A DNA stretch of 64,000 nucleotides from positions 94,198-158,197 of the forward strand of contig NZ_JARLTC010000030.1 of assembly GCF_029382225.1 (NCBI RefSeq), in the 5' to 3' direction. Source of the DNA: Spongiactinospora sp. TRM90649 (GTDB taxonomy: Bacteria > Actinomycetota > Actinomycetes > Streptosporangiales > Streptosporangiaceae). Shown piece after piece: positions 24,356-32,102 of this stretch (position 1 is the first letter of the stretch; every line of letters begins with the position of its first letter). Made by a program: the position numbers and the translations under genes. The notes beneath the pieces were generated by a model. It was given only the letters and a program-made list of their open reading frames with translations, was not told the DNA's origin and ran no database searches.

Positions 24356-25210
24356 ATGAGTGACGGGGAGCCCAGTCCCACGGTTCGGCTTCGGCGGCTG
24401 GGGCGGGAGATGCGGAGGTTGCGGGAGGAGGCGGGGCGGACCATCCAGGATGTCGCGGGTGAGCTCGAATGGTCCACTTCGAAGATCTCGCGGCTGGAGA
24501 ACGGGCTGACGCGGCGGCCCGATGTGCACGTGGTCCGGGTGTTGTGCGCGGCGTACGGGGTGGATGACGAGGAGGTCGCGGGGCGTCTGGTGGCGCTCGC
24601 GCGAGAGGCCCGGCGTCGTGGCTGGTGGGCCTCCTACCAGGACGTCTTTCCTGGGCCCTACGTCGGTCTTGAGGCCGAGGCCGCGTCGATCAAGTGTTTT
24701 CAGCTCGGGCTCATCCCCGGGCTGCTGCAGACCCCCGACTACGCGCGCGAGGTCACCCGGGCGACCGTTCCGGCGGACGATCCGGCGGAGATCGAGCGGC
24801 GGGTCGCGGGACGGATGGCGCGGCAGCGGATCCTGGAGAAGGACGATCCCACCCGGTTGTGGGCGGTCATCGACGAGGCGGCGCTGCTGCGCACCGTCCA
24901 TCGGCCCCGGATACATCAGCGCCAGTTACGGCGGCTGATCGAGACGAGCCCGCTGGCGCACGTCAAGCTGCAGGTGCTGCCGATGTCGGCGGGGCCGCAC
25001 GCCGGGCTCACCGGGCAGTTCGTGATCCTCGACTTCCCGGATCCGGCCGACGGGAGCGTCGTCTACCTGGAGACGGCGGCCGACGATCTCTACCTGGAGG
25101 AGACGGGTCAGCTCGACCGGTTCCGGGGGATCTTCGAGCGGCTGACGGCGTCGGCGCTCAGTGCGGAGGCGTCGCTCGCCTACCTTTCCGAACTCGCCGA
25201 CGACACGTAA
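24356..25210 (+). CDS. XRE-family regulator with DUF5753 (Scr1-type antitoxin-like)
   Basis: Protein of 284 residues. An N-terminal helix-turn-helix (MRRLREEAGRTIQDVAGELE, WSTSKISRLENGL) is followed by the DUF5753 domain (GLIPGLLQTPDYAREVTRAT, LWAVIDEAALLR, VKLQVLPMSAGPHAGLTGQF, VVYLETAADDLYLE). In streptomycetes this family (WhiJ/BldB-associated, Scr1) normally pairs with a small DUF397 protein; none is adjacent here. AGAGG precedes the ATG by 7 bases. Codon 191 (24926-24928) is TTA. Its last 31 bases overlap the end of a convergent phosphotransferase gene. Confidence 0.93.
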   Translation: MSDGEPSPTVRLRRLGREMRRLREEAGRTIQDVAGELEWSTSKISRLENGLTRRPDVHVVRVLCAAYGVDDEEVAGRLVALAREARRRGWWASYQDVFPGPYVGLEAEAASIKCFQLGLIPGLLQTPDYAREVTRATVPADDPAEIERRVAGRMARQRILEKDDPTRLWAVIDEAALLRTVHRPRIHQRQLRRLIETSPLAHVKLQVLPMSAGPHAGLTGQFVILDFPDPADGSVVYLETAADDLYLEETGQLDRFRGIFERLTASALSAEASLAYLSELADDT

Positions 25211-26025
25211 CCGGCCAGGCCGTCGGCCAGTTCCTCCTCGTCGCCGTCGCGGTGCGCCTGGAGCGCCTGTTGCAGGGCGAACGTGCCGCGAATGACGGCG
25301 ATCCGGCGGGGCAGCGTGCCGGACGACCCGCCGCCCAGCGCGAGCACCCGGCCGAGCAGCCGGTCGCCATACCCGGCCGCGATCGCGGCGAGGTCCTCGG
25401 CTGGGTCGCCGAGGCGTACGTCGTCCCAGTCGATCACGCCGCTGAGCCGGGGCGGGCCGTCGGCCGTCTCCCACAGCACGTTCTCCGGGCCGAGGTCGCC
25501 GTGCACCACCGCCCTGGTGATGTGCGGCAGGCCGTCGAGCGCGGCCAGTTCGCGCCCGGCGCGCTCCCGGCCGGCCGCCGTCATCAGCGGGAACAGCTCG
25601 GCCCGCACGTCGGACGCGAAGCTGGGCCAGCGTCCGGGCTCTTCCTCGGTGAGCGTCCGCCGCGCGTGATCGGTCGCGCCCGCCGCCTCCAGTTCGGCCA
25701 GCAGTTCGGCAAGCCCCGCGGCCACGGCCTCGGCGAAGGCGGGGGCGGCGAGCGCGGCGCGCGGCAGCGGCGCGCCGGGAATCCGCCGCACCAGCAGGTA
25801 CGGCGGCGCGCCGTCGCCCCGCCCGCCGTACTCTCCCAGCACCTCGGGGGTGCGAAAGCCCAGGCCGAGCGCGGCGAGCGTCCGCAGCACCGCCGCCCGC
25901 CGGGGCAGCCGCGCGGCGGCGGCCTCGGTGCGGGCGAGATGGACCACCTGGTCGGCTCCCATCAGCACCCGGTGGAACTGTCCTTCGCGCACCTCGGGGT
26001 ACTCGCCGGGCAGCGGGTCGCTCAC
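25180..26025 (-). CDS. Aminoglycoside/choline-type phosphotransferase (APH family)
   Basis: Protein of 281 residues with the APH kinase fold. The catalytic loop is AVVHGDLGPENVLWET (H-G-D-x4-N) and the metal-binding motif is LSGVIDWDDVRLGDPAEDLA. The N-lobe (FHRVLMGADQVVHLARTEAA, RRAAVLRTLAALGLGFRTPE) is compact. The substrate may be an aminoglycoside, a macrolide or a small metabolite; sequence alone does not decide. The GTG start at 26025 overlaps the upstream acetyltransferase stop (GTGA), so the two form a translationally coupled pair. Confidence 0.9.
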   Translation of the reverse strand: MSDPLPGEYPEVREGQFHRVLMGADQVVHLARTEAAAARLPRRAAVLRTLAALGLGFRTPEVLGEYGGRGDGAPPYLLVRRIPGAPLPRAALAAPAFAEAVAAGLAELLAELEAAGATDHARRTLTEEEPGRWPSFASDVRAELFPLMTAAGRERAGRELAALDGLPHITRAVVHGDLGPENVLWETADGPPRLSGVIDWDDVRLGDPAEDLAAIAAGYGDRLLGRVLALGGGSSGTLPRRIAVIRGTFALQQALQAHRDGDEEELADGLAGYVSSASSER

Positions 26026-26615
26026 AGCTCGGGCCGTCCGTGGTGGCGGGCCCACTCGGGGGCGAGGATCGACATCATGGTCGCGTCGACGCGCTCCCCT
26101 TCCCACAGCAGGGAGTCGCGGAGCACTCCTTCGGCGACGAATCCCGCCTTCTCGTAGGCCCGCCGGGCGCGGGGGTTGAAGGCGTACACCCACAGCGAGA
26201 CCCGGTGCAGGCCCAGCTTCTCGAACGCGTACCCGACGATCAGCCGGGTCGCCTCGGTGCCGAGTCCCCGGCTCGTCGCGGAGGGGACGAGGGCGATGCG
26301 GAAGTTGCAGCTCTCGTTCGGCTCGTCCCAGTCGTTGAGGACGGCCTCGCCGACGCACTCGCCGGTGGCCCGCTCGACGACGGCCAGGTCGAGCCGGTCG
26401 TCGCACTCGGCGCGCGTGGCGTACCAGGTGCGCAGCTTGTCCGGGTCGAAGGCGCCGGCGTGGCTGCCGGTCAGCCGGGCGATCCCGGCGTCGGCCAGGA
26501 TGGGCATCAGTGCGGGCAGGTCGCCGGCGGTGAGCGGCCGGAGCACGACGAGGTCGCCACCGAGGGTCGGTTTGCTGAGGAAGTCGGGACGCGCGGTGCG
26601 CTCGTGATCGGACAT
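26022..26615 (-). CDS. GNAT acetyltransferase (RimJ/RimL-like)
   Basis: Protein of 197 residues: VVLRPLTAGDLPALMPILAD at the start, the acetyl-CoA loop region SATSRGLGTEATRLIVGYAF (R-G-x-G-T/A) and a classic YAFNPRARRAYEKAGFVAEG ending. This is the RimJ/RimL group that acetylates N-termini or small amines. It is coupled to the APH-like kinase downstream, so the pair may detoxify or modify the same compound. It is divergent from a second GNAT gene. Confidence 0.92.
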   Translation of the reverse strand: MSDHERTARPDFLSKPTLGGDLVVLRPLTAGDLPALMPILADAGIARLTGSHAGAFDPDKLRTWYATRAECDDRLDLAVVERATGECVGEAVLNDWDEPNESCNFRIALVPSATSRGLGTEATRLIVGYAFEKLGLHRVSLWVYAFNPRARRAYEKAGFVAEGVLRDSLLWEGERVDATMMSILAPEWARHHGRPEL

Positions 26616-26696
26616 TGCCGCATTCTTTCCGCCCCCACCGCCCCCTGTCGCGTCGATATTTCGGGCGGGGGCAGGCGAGACCGGCAGAATGGGCGG

Positions 26697-27227
26697 ATGC
26701 CTCTGCCTTTGTCCACCGAACGCCTCCAGGTTCGGGTTCCGCGGCCTGACGATCTCGGTTTCTTCGTGCGGATGTTCGCCGATCCCGAGGTCACCCGTTA
26801 CATCGCCCGCGGGGAGACGTGGAGCGAGCAGCGCGTGCGCGAGCAGCTCGACCGGAAGATCGCCGCGCAGCGCGAGCGGGGTCACACCCTCTACACCGTC
26901 GAGCGCAGGTCGGACGGCAGGCCGGTCGGCGACTGCGGGCTGGCGCCGTGGGAGAACGGCCAGATCGAGATCGGCTGGCGCTTCGCCCGCGAGCACTGGG
27001 GGAACGGGCTGGCCCGTGAGGCCGCGCAGGCGGTGTTCGCGCACGCGCGAGACGAGCTGGGGATCAGCCGGCTGGTGTGCCTGGTCCAGGAGCCGAACGT
27101 GGCGTCGTGGCGGATCGCCGAGGGCCTCGGGTTCCGGCTGGATCGCACGGAGACGTGGGAGGGGGACCGTACGGTTCGCATCTACTCCTGGGCCCACACC
27201 ACGTCCGACCACGAAGATCACCCCTGA
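26697..27227 (+). CDS. GNAT acetyltransferase (RimJ/RimL-like)
   Basis: Protein of 176 residues: LSTERLQVRVPRPDDLGFFV, QIEIGWRFAREHWGNGLARE with the acetyl-CoA loop (H-W-G-N-G-L-A), and CLVQEPNVASWRIAEGLGFR. It is of the Rim-type N-acetyltransferase group; substrate unknown. Divergent from the other GNAT, with 81 bases between the starts. The two proteins are only distantly similar, so this is not a recent duplication. Confidence 0.92.
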   Translation: MPLPLSTERLQVRVPRPDDLGFFVRMFADPEVTRYIARGETWSEQRVREQLDRKIAAQRERGHTLYTVERRSDGRPVGDCGLAPWENGQIEIGWRFAREHWGNGLAREAAQAVFAHARDELGISRLVCLVQEPNVASWRIAEGLGFRLDRTETWEGDRTVRIYSWAHTTSDHEDHP

Positions 27228-27264
27228 CAGGCTGCGGTAAATGTGGTTGCCAGGGGATTTACTG

Positions 27265-27281
27265 TTAGGAAACTTTCCTTT
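27265..27281. promoter_or_regulatory. Putative ROK-type operator before the LPMO gene
   Basis: TTAGGAAACTTTCCTTT holds the AGGAA-N3-TTCCT core (27267-27279) with flanking T/A. It lies 35 bases before the LPMO ATG, near the expected promoter. It has the same half-sites and spacing as the palindrome between the ROK regulator and its MFS transporter at 17.38 kb. Confidence 0.65.
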
Positions 27282-27315
27282 ATGTTTGGTTTACCCCAGC
27301 CATAAAGGAGCAGTA

Positions 27316-28065
27316 ATGCGAAGAGCGCTCACGTTCCTGGCGACGGCGGTGATAGCCATAGGCTCGACCGTCTTCATCGCCTCACCAGCGATGGCGCACG
27401 GCTACATCTCCTCGCCCCCTAGCCGGCAGGCGATGTGCGCCCAAGGGCGCGTGTCGAACTGCGGACCCATCATCTACGAGCCGCAGAGCGTGGAAGGCCC
27501 CAAGGGCCTTCGCAGCTGCGGCGCCGGACGTTGGGCCCCGCTCGACGACGAGAGCAAGGCATGGCCCGCCACCTCCGTCGGCGACAACGTCACCTTCACC
27601 TGGACGCTGACCGCCCGCCACGCCACCAGCACGTGGGAATACTTCATCGGCGGCACCAAGATCGCGTCCATCAACGACAGCGGCAGGCAGCCGCCCGCGA
27701 CGGTCACGCACAACGTGAACCTCGGCGGTAGAAGCGGGCGGATCAAGCTGCTCGCCGTCTGGAACATCGCCGACACGGCCAACGCGTTCTACTCGTGCGT
27801 CGACCTGCAGGTCGGCGGTGGCCCGACCACCGGCCCGACCACCGGCCCGACCACCGGCCCCACGACCGGTCCGACCACCGGTCCGACCACCGGCCCCACG
27901 ACCGGCCCCACCGGTAACCCCGGTGGCACCTGGGCCGCCGGCACCGCCTACCAGGCCGGCGCCACGGTGACCTACGGCGGTTCGACCTACCGCTGCCTCC
28001 AGGGGCACACCGCACTGGCCGGCTGGGAGCCGCCGAACGTTCCCTCCCTCTGGCAACGTGTGTAA
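27316..28065 (+). CDS. Lytic polysaccharide monooxygenase, AA10, with C-terminal chitin-binding CBM5/12
   Basis: Protein of 249 residues. A signal peptide ends SPAMA, so His28 becomes the N-terminal residue of the mature protein (HGYISSPPSR) and forms the copper histidine brace with His102 (RHATSTWEYF). The AA10 core spans about 28-167 with paired cysteines. Then seven GPTT repeats form a linker, and a CBM5/12 module (WAAGTAYQAGATVTYGGSTY, GHTALAGWEPPNVPSLW) ends the protein. It oxidatively cleaves crystalline chitin (possibly cellulose) outside the cell. AAGGAG lies 7 bases before the ATG. A ROK-like palindrome lies upstream and a terminator downstream. Confidence 0.95.
   Translation: MRRALTFLATAVIAIGSTVFIASPAMAHGYISSPPSRQAMCAQGRVSNCGPIIYEPQSVEGPKGLRSCGAGRWAPLDDESKAWPATSVGDNVTFTWTLTARHATSTWEYFIGGTKIASINDSGRQPPATVTHNVNLGGRSGRIKLLAVWNIADTANAFYSCVDLQVGGGPTTGPTTGPTTGPTTGPTTGPTTGPTTGPTGNPGGTWAAGTAYQAGATVTYGGSTYRCLQGHTALAGWEPPNVPSLWQRV
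27820..27903 (+). repeat. Seven 12-bp tandem repeats coding the GPTT linker
   Basis: GGCCCGACCACC-type units, slightly varied at third bases, repeat seven times in frame. They encode (Gly-Pro-Thr-Thr)7, a flexible linker between the LPMO core and its binding module. Such repeats change copy number by slippage. Confidence 0.9.
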
Positions 28066-28103
28066 CCCACGGCTACCATGACCCCCAAGTGAAGCTCTGG
28101 CGC

Positions 28104-28130
28104 GGACCCGCATCGATCCGGTGCGGGTCC
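28104..28130 (+). terminator. Terminator of the LPMO gene
   Basis: GGACCCGCA and TGCGGGTCC pair perfectly over 9 bp with a 9-base loop, 38 bases after the stop codon. Confidence 0.8.
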
Positions 28131-28254
28131 GTCCGTTCAGTGCGCGGATGAGCCTAACCAGGGACCTGCCGACGACCCGCTCTCCTGGGTAAGGGATCCT
28201 GGAGAGATACGTGGCCGACAATGGCCCTGAGCCGCCGCAAGTCAAGGAGGGCCC

Positions 28255-28488
28255 GTGACCACCTCGCCTATGAGGGACAATCTCGACCTCGCTTCGAGTG
28301 CCCGGGAATTGGCCGACAACATGCCGTCCGGCTCGCTCGACCACGCCGCCGCCGCGTCGGTGGCCATCACGTGCGCCACCACGCGCACGATCCCACAGGC
28401 CAGGGACGTACTCCAGGGGCTCACGCCCGCTCCGGTGCGTCAGGCCGCGCTCGACCTGTTCGACCGTCTGTCCACGCAGACCAGGTAG
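28255..28488 (+). CDS. Small conserved protein of unknown function
   Basis: Protein of 77 residues, helical and polar: SSARELADNMPSGSLDHAAA, SVAITCATTRTIPQARDVLQ and APVRQAALDLFDRL. No signal peptide or membrane segment. AAGGAGG lies 5 bases before the GTG start. It is a single gene between the LPMO terminator and a convergent membrane-protein gene. No function is evident. Confidence 0.72.
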   Translation: MTTSPMRDNLDLASSARELADNMPSGSLDHAAAASVAITCATTRTIPQARDVLQGLTPAPVRQAALDLFDRLSTQTR

Positions 28489-28513
28489 CACTCCGACCGG
28501 CCGGACCCTGGGG

Positions 28514-28930
28514 TCAGTCGGCGAGCAGCTCCTCGGCGACCAGCCCCAGGCCGATGCCGAGCAGCCACACGTCCTTGGCGAGCCCGACGCCCTGCTCGCT
28601 GGGCCGCAGGCTGCCCTCGCGCCGCATGCCCGGCGTCCGGTAGTACATCCCGAGCAGGCCCGCGGCGAACCCGGTGAGCGCGGCCCCGGCCACCAGCGAG
28701 GGAACCACCGGCAGCAGCAGCGCCGCGCCGAGCGCGATCTCCCCCAACGACAGCCTGCGCACGAAGTCGCGAGGCTCCAGCTCCTTCAGAAACGGAAAGG
28801 CCCCGGCGGCCATGCCGTTTCCGCGCGCCCGCTCTTCGTCGGCGTCCGCCATCGTGATCCCGGCGTTCAGGATGTAGGCGCCGGTCGCCCATCGGACGGG
28901 AAGCTGGTGGACGCGAGCCAGAATCCTCAT
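28514..28930 (-). CDS. DoxX-like membrane protein
   Basis: Protein of about 138 residues. It begins RILARVHQLPVRWATGAYIL NAG-like, with three further hydrophobic segments (LSLGEIALGAALLLPVVPSL, AGAALTGFAAGLLGMYYRTP, LAKDVWLLGIGLGLVAEELL). The layout resembles DoxX/DoxD-family four-helix proteins, sometimes linked to quinone redox. The ribosome site is weak. It lies downstream of the DHA2 exporter gene on the same strand, 82 bases away. Confidence 0.72.
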   Translation of the reverse strand: MRILARVHQLPVRWATGAYILNAGITMADADEERARGNGMAAGAFPFLKELEPRDFVRRLSLGEIALGAALLLPVVPSLVAGAALTGFAAGLLGMYYRTPGMRREGSLRPSEQGVGLAKDVWLLGIGLGLVAEELLAD

Positions 28931-29012
28931 GACGGCTCGGTGCCCGCCACATATGGGCATATGCCGTCCTTGTCGCGTGTTTGCTGGTCAGTGACCGCTT
29001 CCGGAGCCTCCG

Positions 29013-30455
29013 CTATCCGCCCGCACGCGCCTCCCGGCGACCCTTGACCAGATCCACCCCGGCCAGGCTCAGCGCCGCCAGCACGAACACGCACAGCATG
29101 AGCAGCGCGTGCTCGAAGGCCGAGGCCCAGTCGCCGCCGGTCTGCGCCACCGTGGCGAAGAACAGCGAGCCCACCGCGGCCACGCCGAACGCCGCGCCGA
29201 TCCGCTGCCCGGTCTGCAGCATGCCCGCCGCGCTGCCGCCGCCCGCGGGCGGCACCTCCGACAACGTGATCGTCGCGTTCGGCGAGACCACCAGGCCGCT
29301 GCCGATCCCGCCGACCAGCAGCGGCAGGAGCATCGCGTAGGCGACGTCGGGACCGCTGGCGAACTGGACGGCCACCAGCACGCCGAGCAGCCCGGCGAGC
29401 ACCAGGCACAGCCCGGCGGCCACGAGGGTCCGGCCGTACCTGGCCACGATCCGTCCCCCGATCATGGACGCCGTGCCGGAGCCGAGCGCGAACGGGGTGA
29501 TCGCCAGACCGGCGGCCAGCGGGCTGAACCCGAGGCCGCTCTGCAGGTAGAGCGTGAAGGTGAAGAAGATCGCGGTGAAGCCGGCGAAGTAGAGCATGAT
29601 CAGCCCCGCGCCCAGCGCGTAGGAGCGCTTGCGGAACAGCGACAGGTTCACCAGCGGCGTGCCGTGCCGGGCGTAGTGGCGCTCCCAGAGCACGAAGGCG
29701 ATCAGGAACACCGCCGAGACCGCGAGGAGCAGCCATTTGCCCGAGCCCGCCCACTGGCGCGCCTGCGCGAACGGCAGCAGCAGCGAGACCATCCCGATGC
29801 CGAGCAGGACCACGCCGAGGGGGTCGAGGCTCTCGCACTTCTTGATCTCACCCGCCGGGAACAGCGTCCTGGCCAGCACCAGCGCCGCCAGCCCGACCGG
29901 CACGTTGACGTAGAAGACCCACCGCCAGCCCTCCTCGGCCCCCGCCACGCCGATGATGAGCCCGCCCAGCACCGGCCCCGCCGCCGTGGCGATGCCGATC
30001 GTGGTGCCCAGCGCGCCGAACGCCCGGCCGCGCTCGGCCCCGCGGAACAACTGCTGGATCAGCCCGGAGATCTGCGGATTCATCAGCCCGCTGGCCGCGC
30101 CCTGCACGAACCTGGCGCCGACCAGCCACCACACGTTCTGCGCCAGACCGGCCGCCGCGCTGGCCGTGATGAACAGCGCCAGCCCGGTCATGAACATGGT
30201 GCGCCGGGAGCGCGCGTCGCCGAGCCGCCCGCCGGGGACCAGCAGCAGGCCGAAGGCGAGGGCGTAGCCGGAGACGATCCACTGCAGCGCGCTCTCCGGC
30301 GCGTGCAGCCCGGCGCGGATGGACGGCAGCGCGACGTTGACGATGCTGACGTCGAGCAGGGACATGAACGACGCCATCAGGCCCACGCCCAGCGCGGCCC
30401 AGCGACGCCGCTCGTGACCCCGATCGGTCACGGAGCGTGCTTGGTTGACCTCCAT
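29013..30455 (-). CDS. MFS multidrug exporter, DHA2 (14-helix) family
   Basis: Protein of 480 residues. Motifs of the QacA/EmrB-like group are present: SLLDVSIVNVALPSIRAGLH near the N-terminus, VPGGRLGDARSRRTMFMTGL (motif A) and GTTIGIATAAGPVLGGLIIG (motif C). About 14 helices are predicted. It should export drugs or secondary metabolites. TAGGAG lies 8 bases before the ATG. It is divergent from an adenylate-forming enzyme gene 108 bases away, so a shared pathway is possible. It is a different lineage from the DHA2 protein at 11.4 kb. Confidence 0.92.
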   Translation of the reverse strand: MEVNQARSVTDRGHERRRWAALGVGLMASFMSLLDVSIVNVALPSIRAGLHAPESALQWIVSGYALAFGLLLVPGGRLGDARSRRTMFMTGLALFITASAAAGLAQNVWWLVGARFVQGAASGLMNPQISGLIQQLFRGAERGRAFGALGTTIGIATAAGPVLGGLIIGVAGAEEGWRWVFYVNVPVGLAALVLARTLFPAGEIKKCESLDPLGVVLLGIGMVSLLLPFAQARQWAGSGKWLLLAVSAVFLIAFVLWERHYARHGTPLVNLSLFRKRSYALGAGLIMLYFAGFTAIFFTFTLYLQSGLGFSPLAAGLAITPFALGSGTASMIGGRIVARYGRTLVAAGLCLVLAGLLGVLVAVQFASGPDVAYAMLLPLLVGGIGSGLVVSPNATITLSEVPPAGGGSAAGMLQTGQRIGAAFGVAAVGSLFFATVAQTGGDWASAFEHALLMLCVFVLAALSLAGVDLVKGRREARAGG

Positions 30456-30563
30456 GTGCTCAACTCCTACCCTGGCGCGTCGCTCGTGACAACGGGGTGA
30501 ATCCCGGCGTAAGCCGCATGCCGTATCACCTATCGGCAAGGTTGCCGTTCCGGAGGAGGGGCC

Positions 30564-32102
30564 GTGCGCGATCTCGCCGAACCGGTGTACCCGCGGCCGG
30601 TGCTGGACGCTCTGCGCGAGGCACCACGTGCGCCGGCGTTCGAGCAGGGATCGCGCACGGTCTCGCGCGGCGGGCTGCTCGCGCTCGTCAGCGCGGCGGC
30701 GCGAGGGATGGCCTCGGCGGGACTCGGGCCGGGGCGCGCGACGGCGATCGCCACCGCACTGACCCCGGAGGGCTACGCGGCCGCGCTGGCGGCGCACGCG
30801 CTGGGCTGCCGGGTGGTGGGGGTGCGTCCCGGCTGGAGCGAGCGCCAGTTCGCCGCCGTGCTCGGGCGGGGAATCGACGCCGTGATCGCCGACGGCTCGC
30901 CCGCCGGGGTCGCGGCCCGGCGGTTCGCGGGGCGGGCCGTCCTGCTGCCGCTCGGCAGGTTCCCGCACTCGGGGCTGCTCGCGGGCGGCCGGGACGAGCC
31001 GCCGCCCGCCCGCGCCGGGCCGGACGACATCGCCCGGGTGAACTACACCAGCGGCAGCACCGGGGATCCCAAGGGGTGCTCCTTCACTTACCGCGCGATC
31101 GGCCTGGCGTACCGGCACGGCCGGTGGGCGCCCGGTCTGGCCGTCCTGCTCGGCCACTTCACCCGGTTCCTCGCCTTCGGCTCCTGGTCACTGCCGGTGA
31201 TGACCACCTTCGCGGGCCGCTGCCTGCTGACCGGCGGTACCGTGGTGCTGCCCGAAGGGGATCCGTACCCGGCGCTCGCGCCGGTGATCGAGCGCCACCG
31301 GATCACCGCCGTCATCACCCCGGTGCCCGGCCTGCACCGGCTGCTGGCCGCGGTCCGCGACACCGGCGCGGACGTTAGCCACCTGCGCGCCCTGGTGGTC
31401 ACCGGCTCCCCCGCCGCCCCGCGCCGCCTGGCCGAGGCCGTGGACCTGCTCGGCGAGGTGGTCTGGCAGGGGTACGGCCAGGCCGAGTCCGGCATGATCT
31501 CCCTGCTCACCCCCGGCGACATCGCCGAGCACCGGCAGGAGGCGCTGCGCTCGGTGGGCCGTCCGCTGCCCGCCGCCGAGGTCACCATCCGCGACGCCGG
31601 CGGCGAGCCGCTGCCCCCTGGCGAGATCGGGGAGATCCACGTGCGCGGCCCGCACATCATGCGCGAGTACTGGAACGACCGGGCGGCGACCGCCGAGGTG
31701 CTCGACGGCGGCCTGCTGCGCACGCGCGACCTCGGCCACTTCGACCGGCACGGCCTGCTGCACCTGACCGGCCGCACCCGCGACGTGATCATGGTGAACG
31801 CCGAGACCTGCCACGCCGTCGCCATCGAACGCGTGCTGAGCGGCCACGACGACGTGGACCAGGCGTACGTGGTGGGCGTGCCCGACGAGGAGACCGGCGA
31901 GGCGGTGCACGCGTTCGTGGTGCCCAGGGGCGCGCACGCGCCCGGCCGCGAGGTGCTGGCCGGGATGGTGCGCGCGGCGCTGGGCGCGGCGAGCGTGCCG
32001 CGCACGGTCACGGTGCTGCGCGAGGTCCCGCTCACGGCGGCGGGCAAACCGGATCGGCGGGCGCTAGCCGTCCTTGCCGCCGGAGGCGATCCGGCGGGCT
32101 AG
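30564..32102 (+). CDS. Class I adenylate-forming enzyme (acyl-CoA synthetase-like)
   Basis: Protein of 512 residues with the AMP-binding fold. The phosphate loop is VNYTSGSTGDPKGCSFTY. The A5 region reads VVWQGYGQAESGMISLL. The A7/A8 region reads LLRTRDLGHFDRHGLLHLTG and RTRDVIMVNAETCHAVAIER, in which the usual hinge (K/SGGENVYPxEVE) is altered. The A10 lysine is in VPLTAAGKPDRRAL. It should activate a carboxylic acid as its adenylate, then transfer it to CoA or another acceptor. GGAGGAGG lies 5 bases before the GTG start. No carrier-protein gene is nearby. Its last 39 bases overlap the convergent esterase gene. Confidence 0.9.
   Translation: MRDLAEPVYPRPVLDALREAPRAPAFEQGSRTVSRGGLLALVSAAARGMASAGLGPGRATAIATALTPEGYAAALAAHALGCRVVGVRPGWSERQFAAVLGRGIDAVIADGSPAGVAARRFAGRAVLLPLGRFPHSGLLAGGRDEPPPARAGPDDIARVNYTSGSTGDPKGCSFTYRAIGLAYRHGRWAPGLAVLLGHFTRFLAFGSWSLPVMTTFAGRCLLTGGTVVLPEGDPYPALAPVIERHRITAVITPVPGLHRLLAAVRDTGADVSHLRALVVTGSPAAPRRLAEAVDLLGEVVWQGYGQAESGMISLLTPGDIAEHRQEALRSVGRPLPAAEVTIRDAGGEPLPPGEIGEIHVRGPHIMREYWNDRAATAEVLDGGLLRTRDLGHFDRHGLLHLTGRTRDVIMVNAETCHAVAIERVLSGHDDVDQAYVVGVPDEETGEAVHAFVVPRGAHAPGREVLAGMVRAALGAASVPRTVTVLREVPLTAAGKPDRRALAVLAAGGDPAG

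Noticed and set aside
26022..27227. The two divergent GNAT genes as a recent tandem duplication
   Set aside because: The proteins differ strongly outside the common family motifs, and the DNA shows no extended similarity.
27820..27903. Tandem repeat considered as a CRISPR array or minisatellite with regulatory role
   Set aside because: Units are 12 bp, contiguous without spacers, and lie in frame in the LPMO linker.
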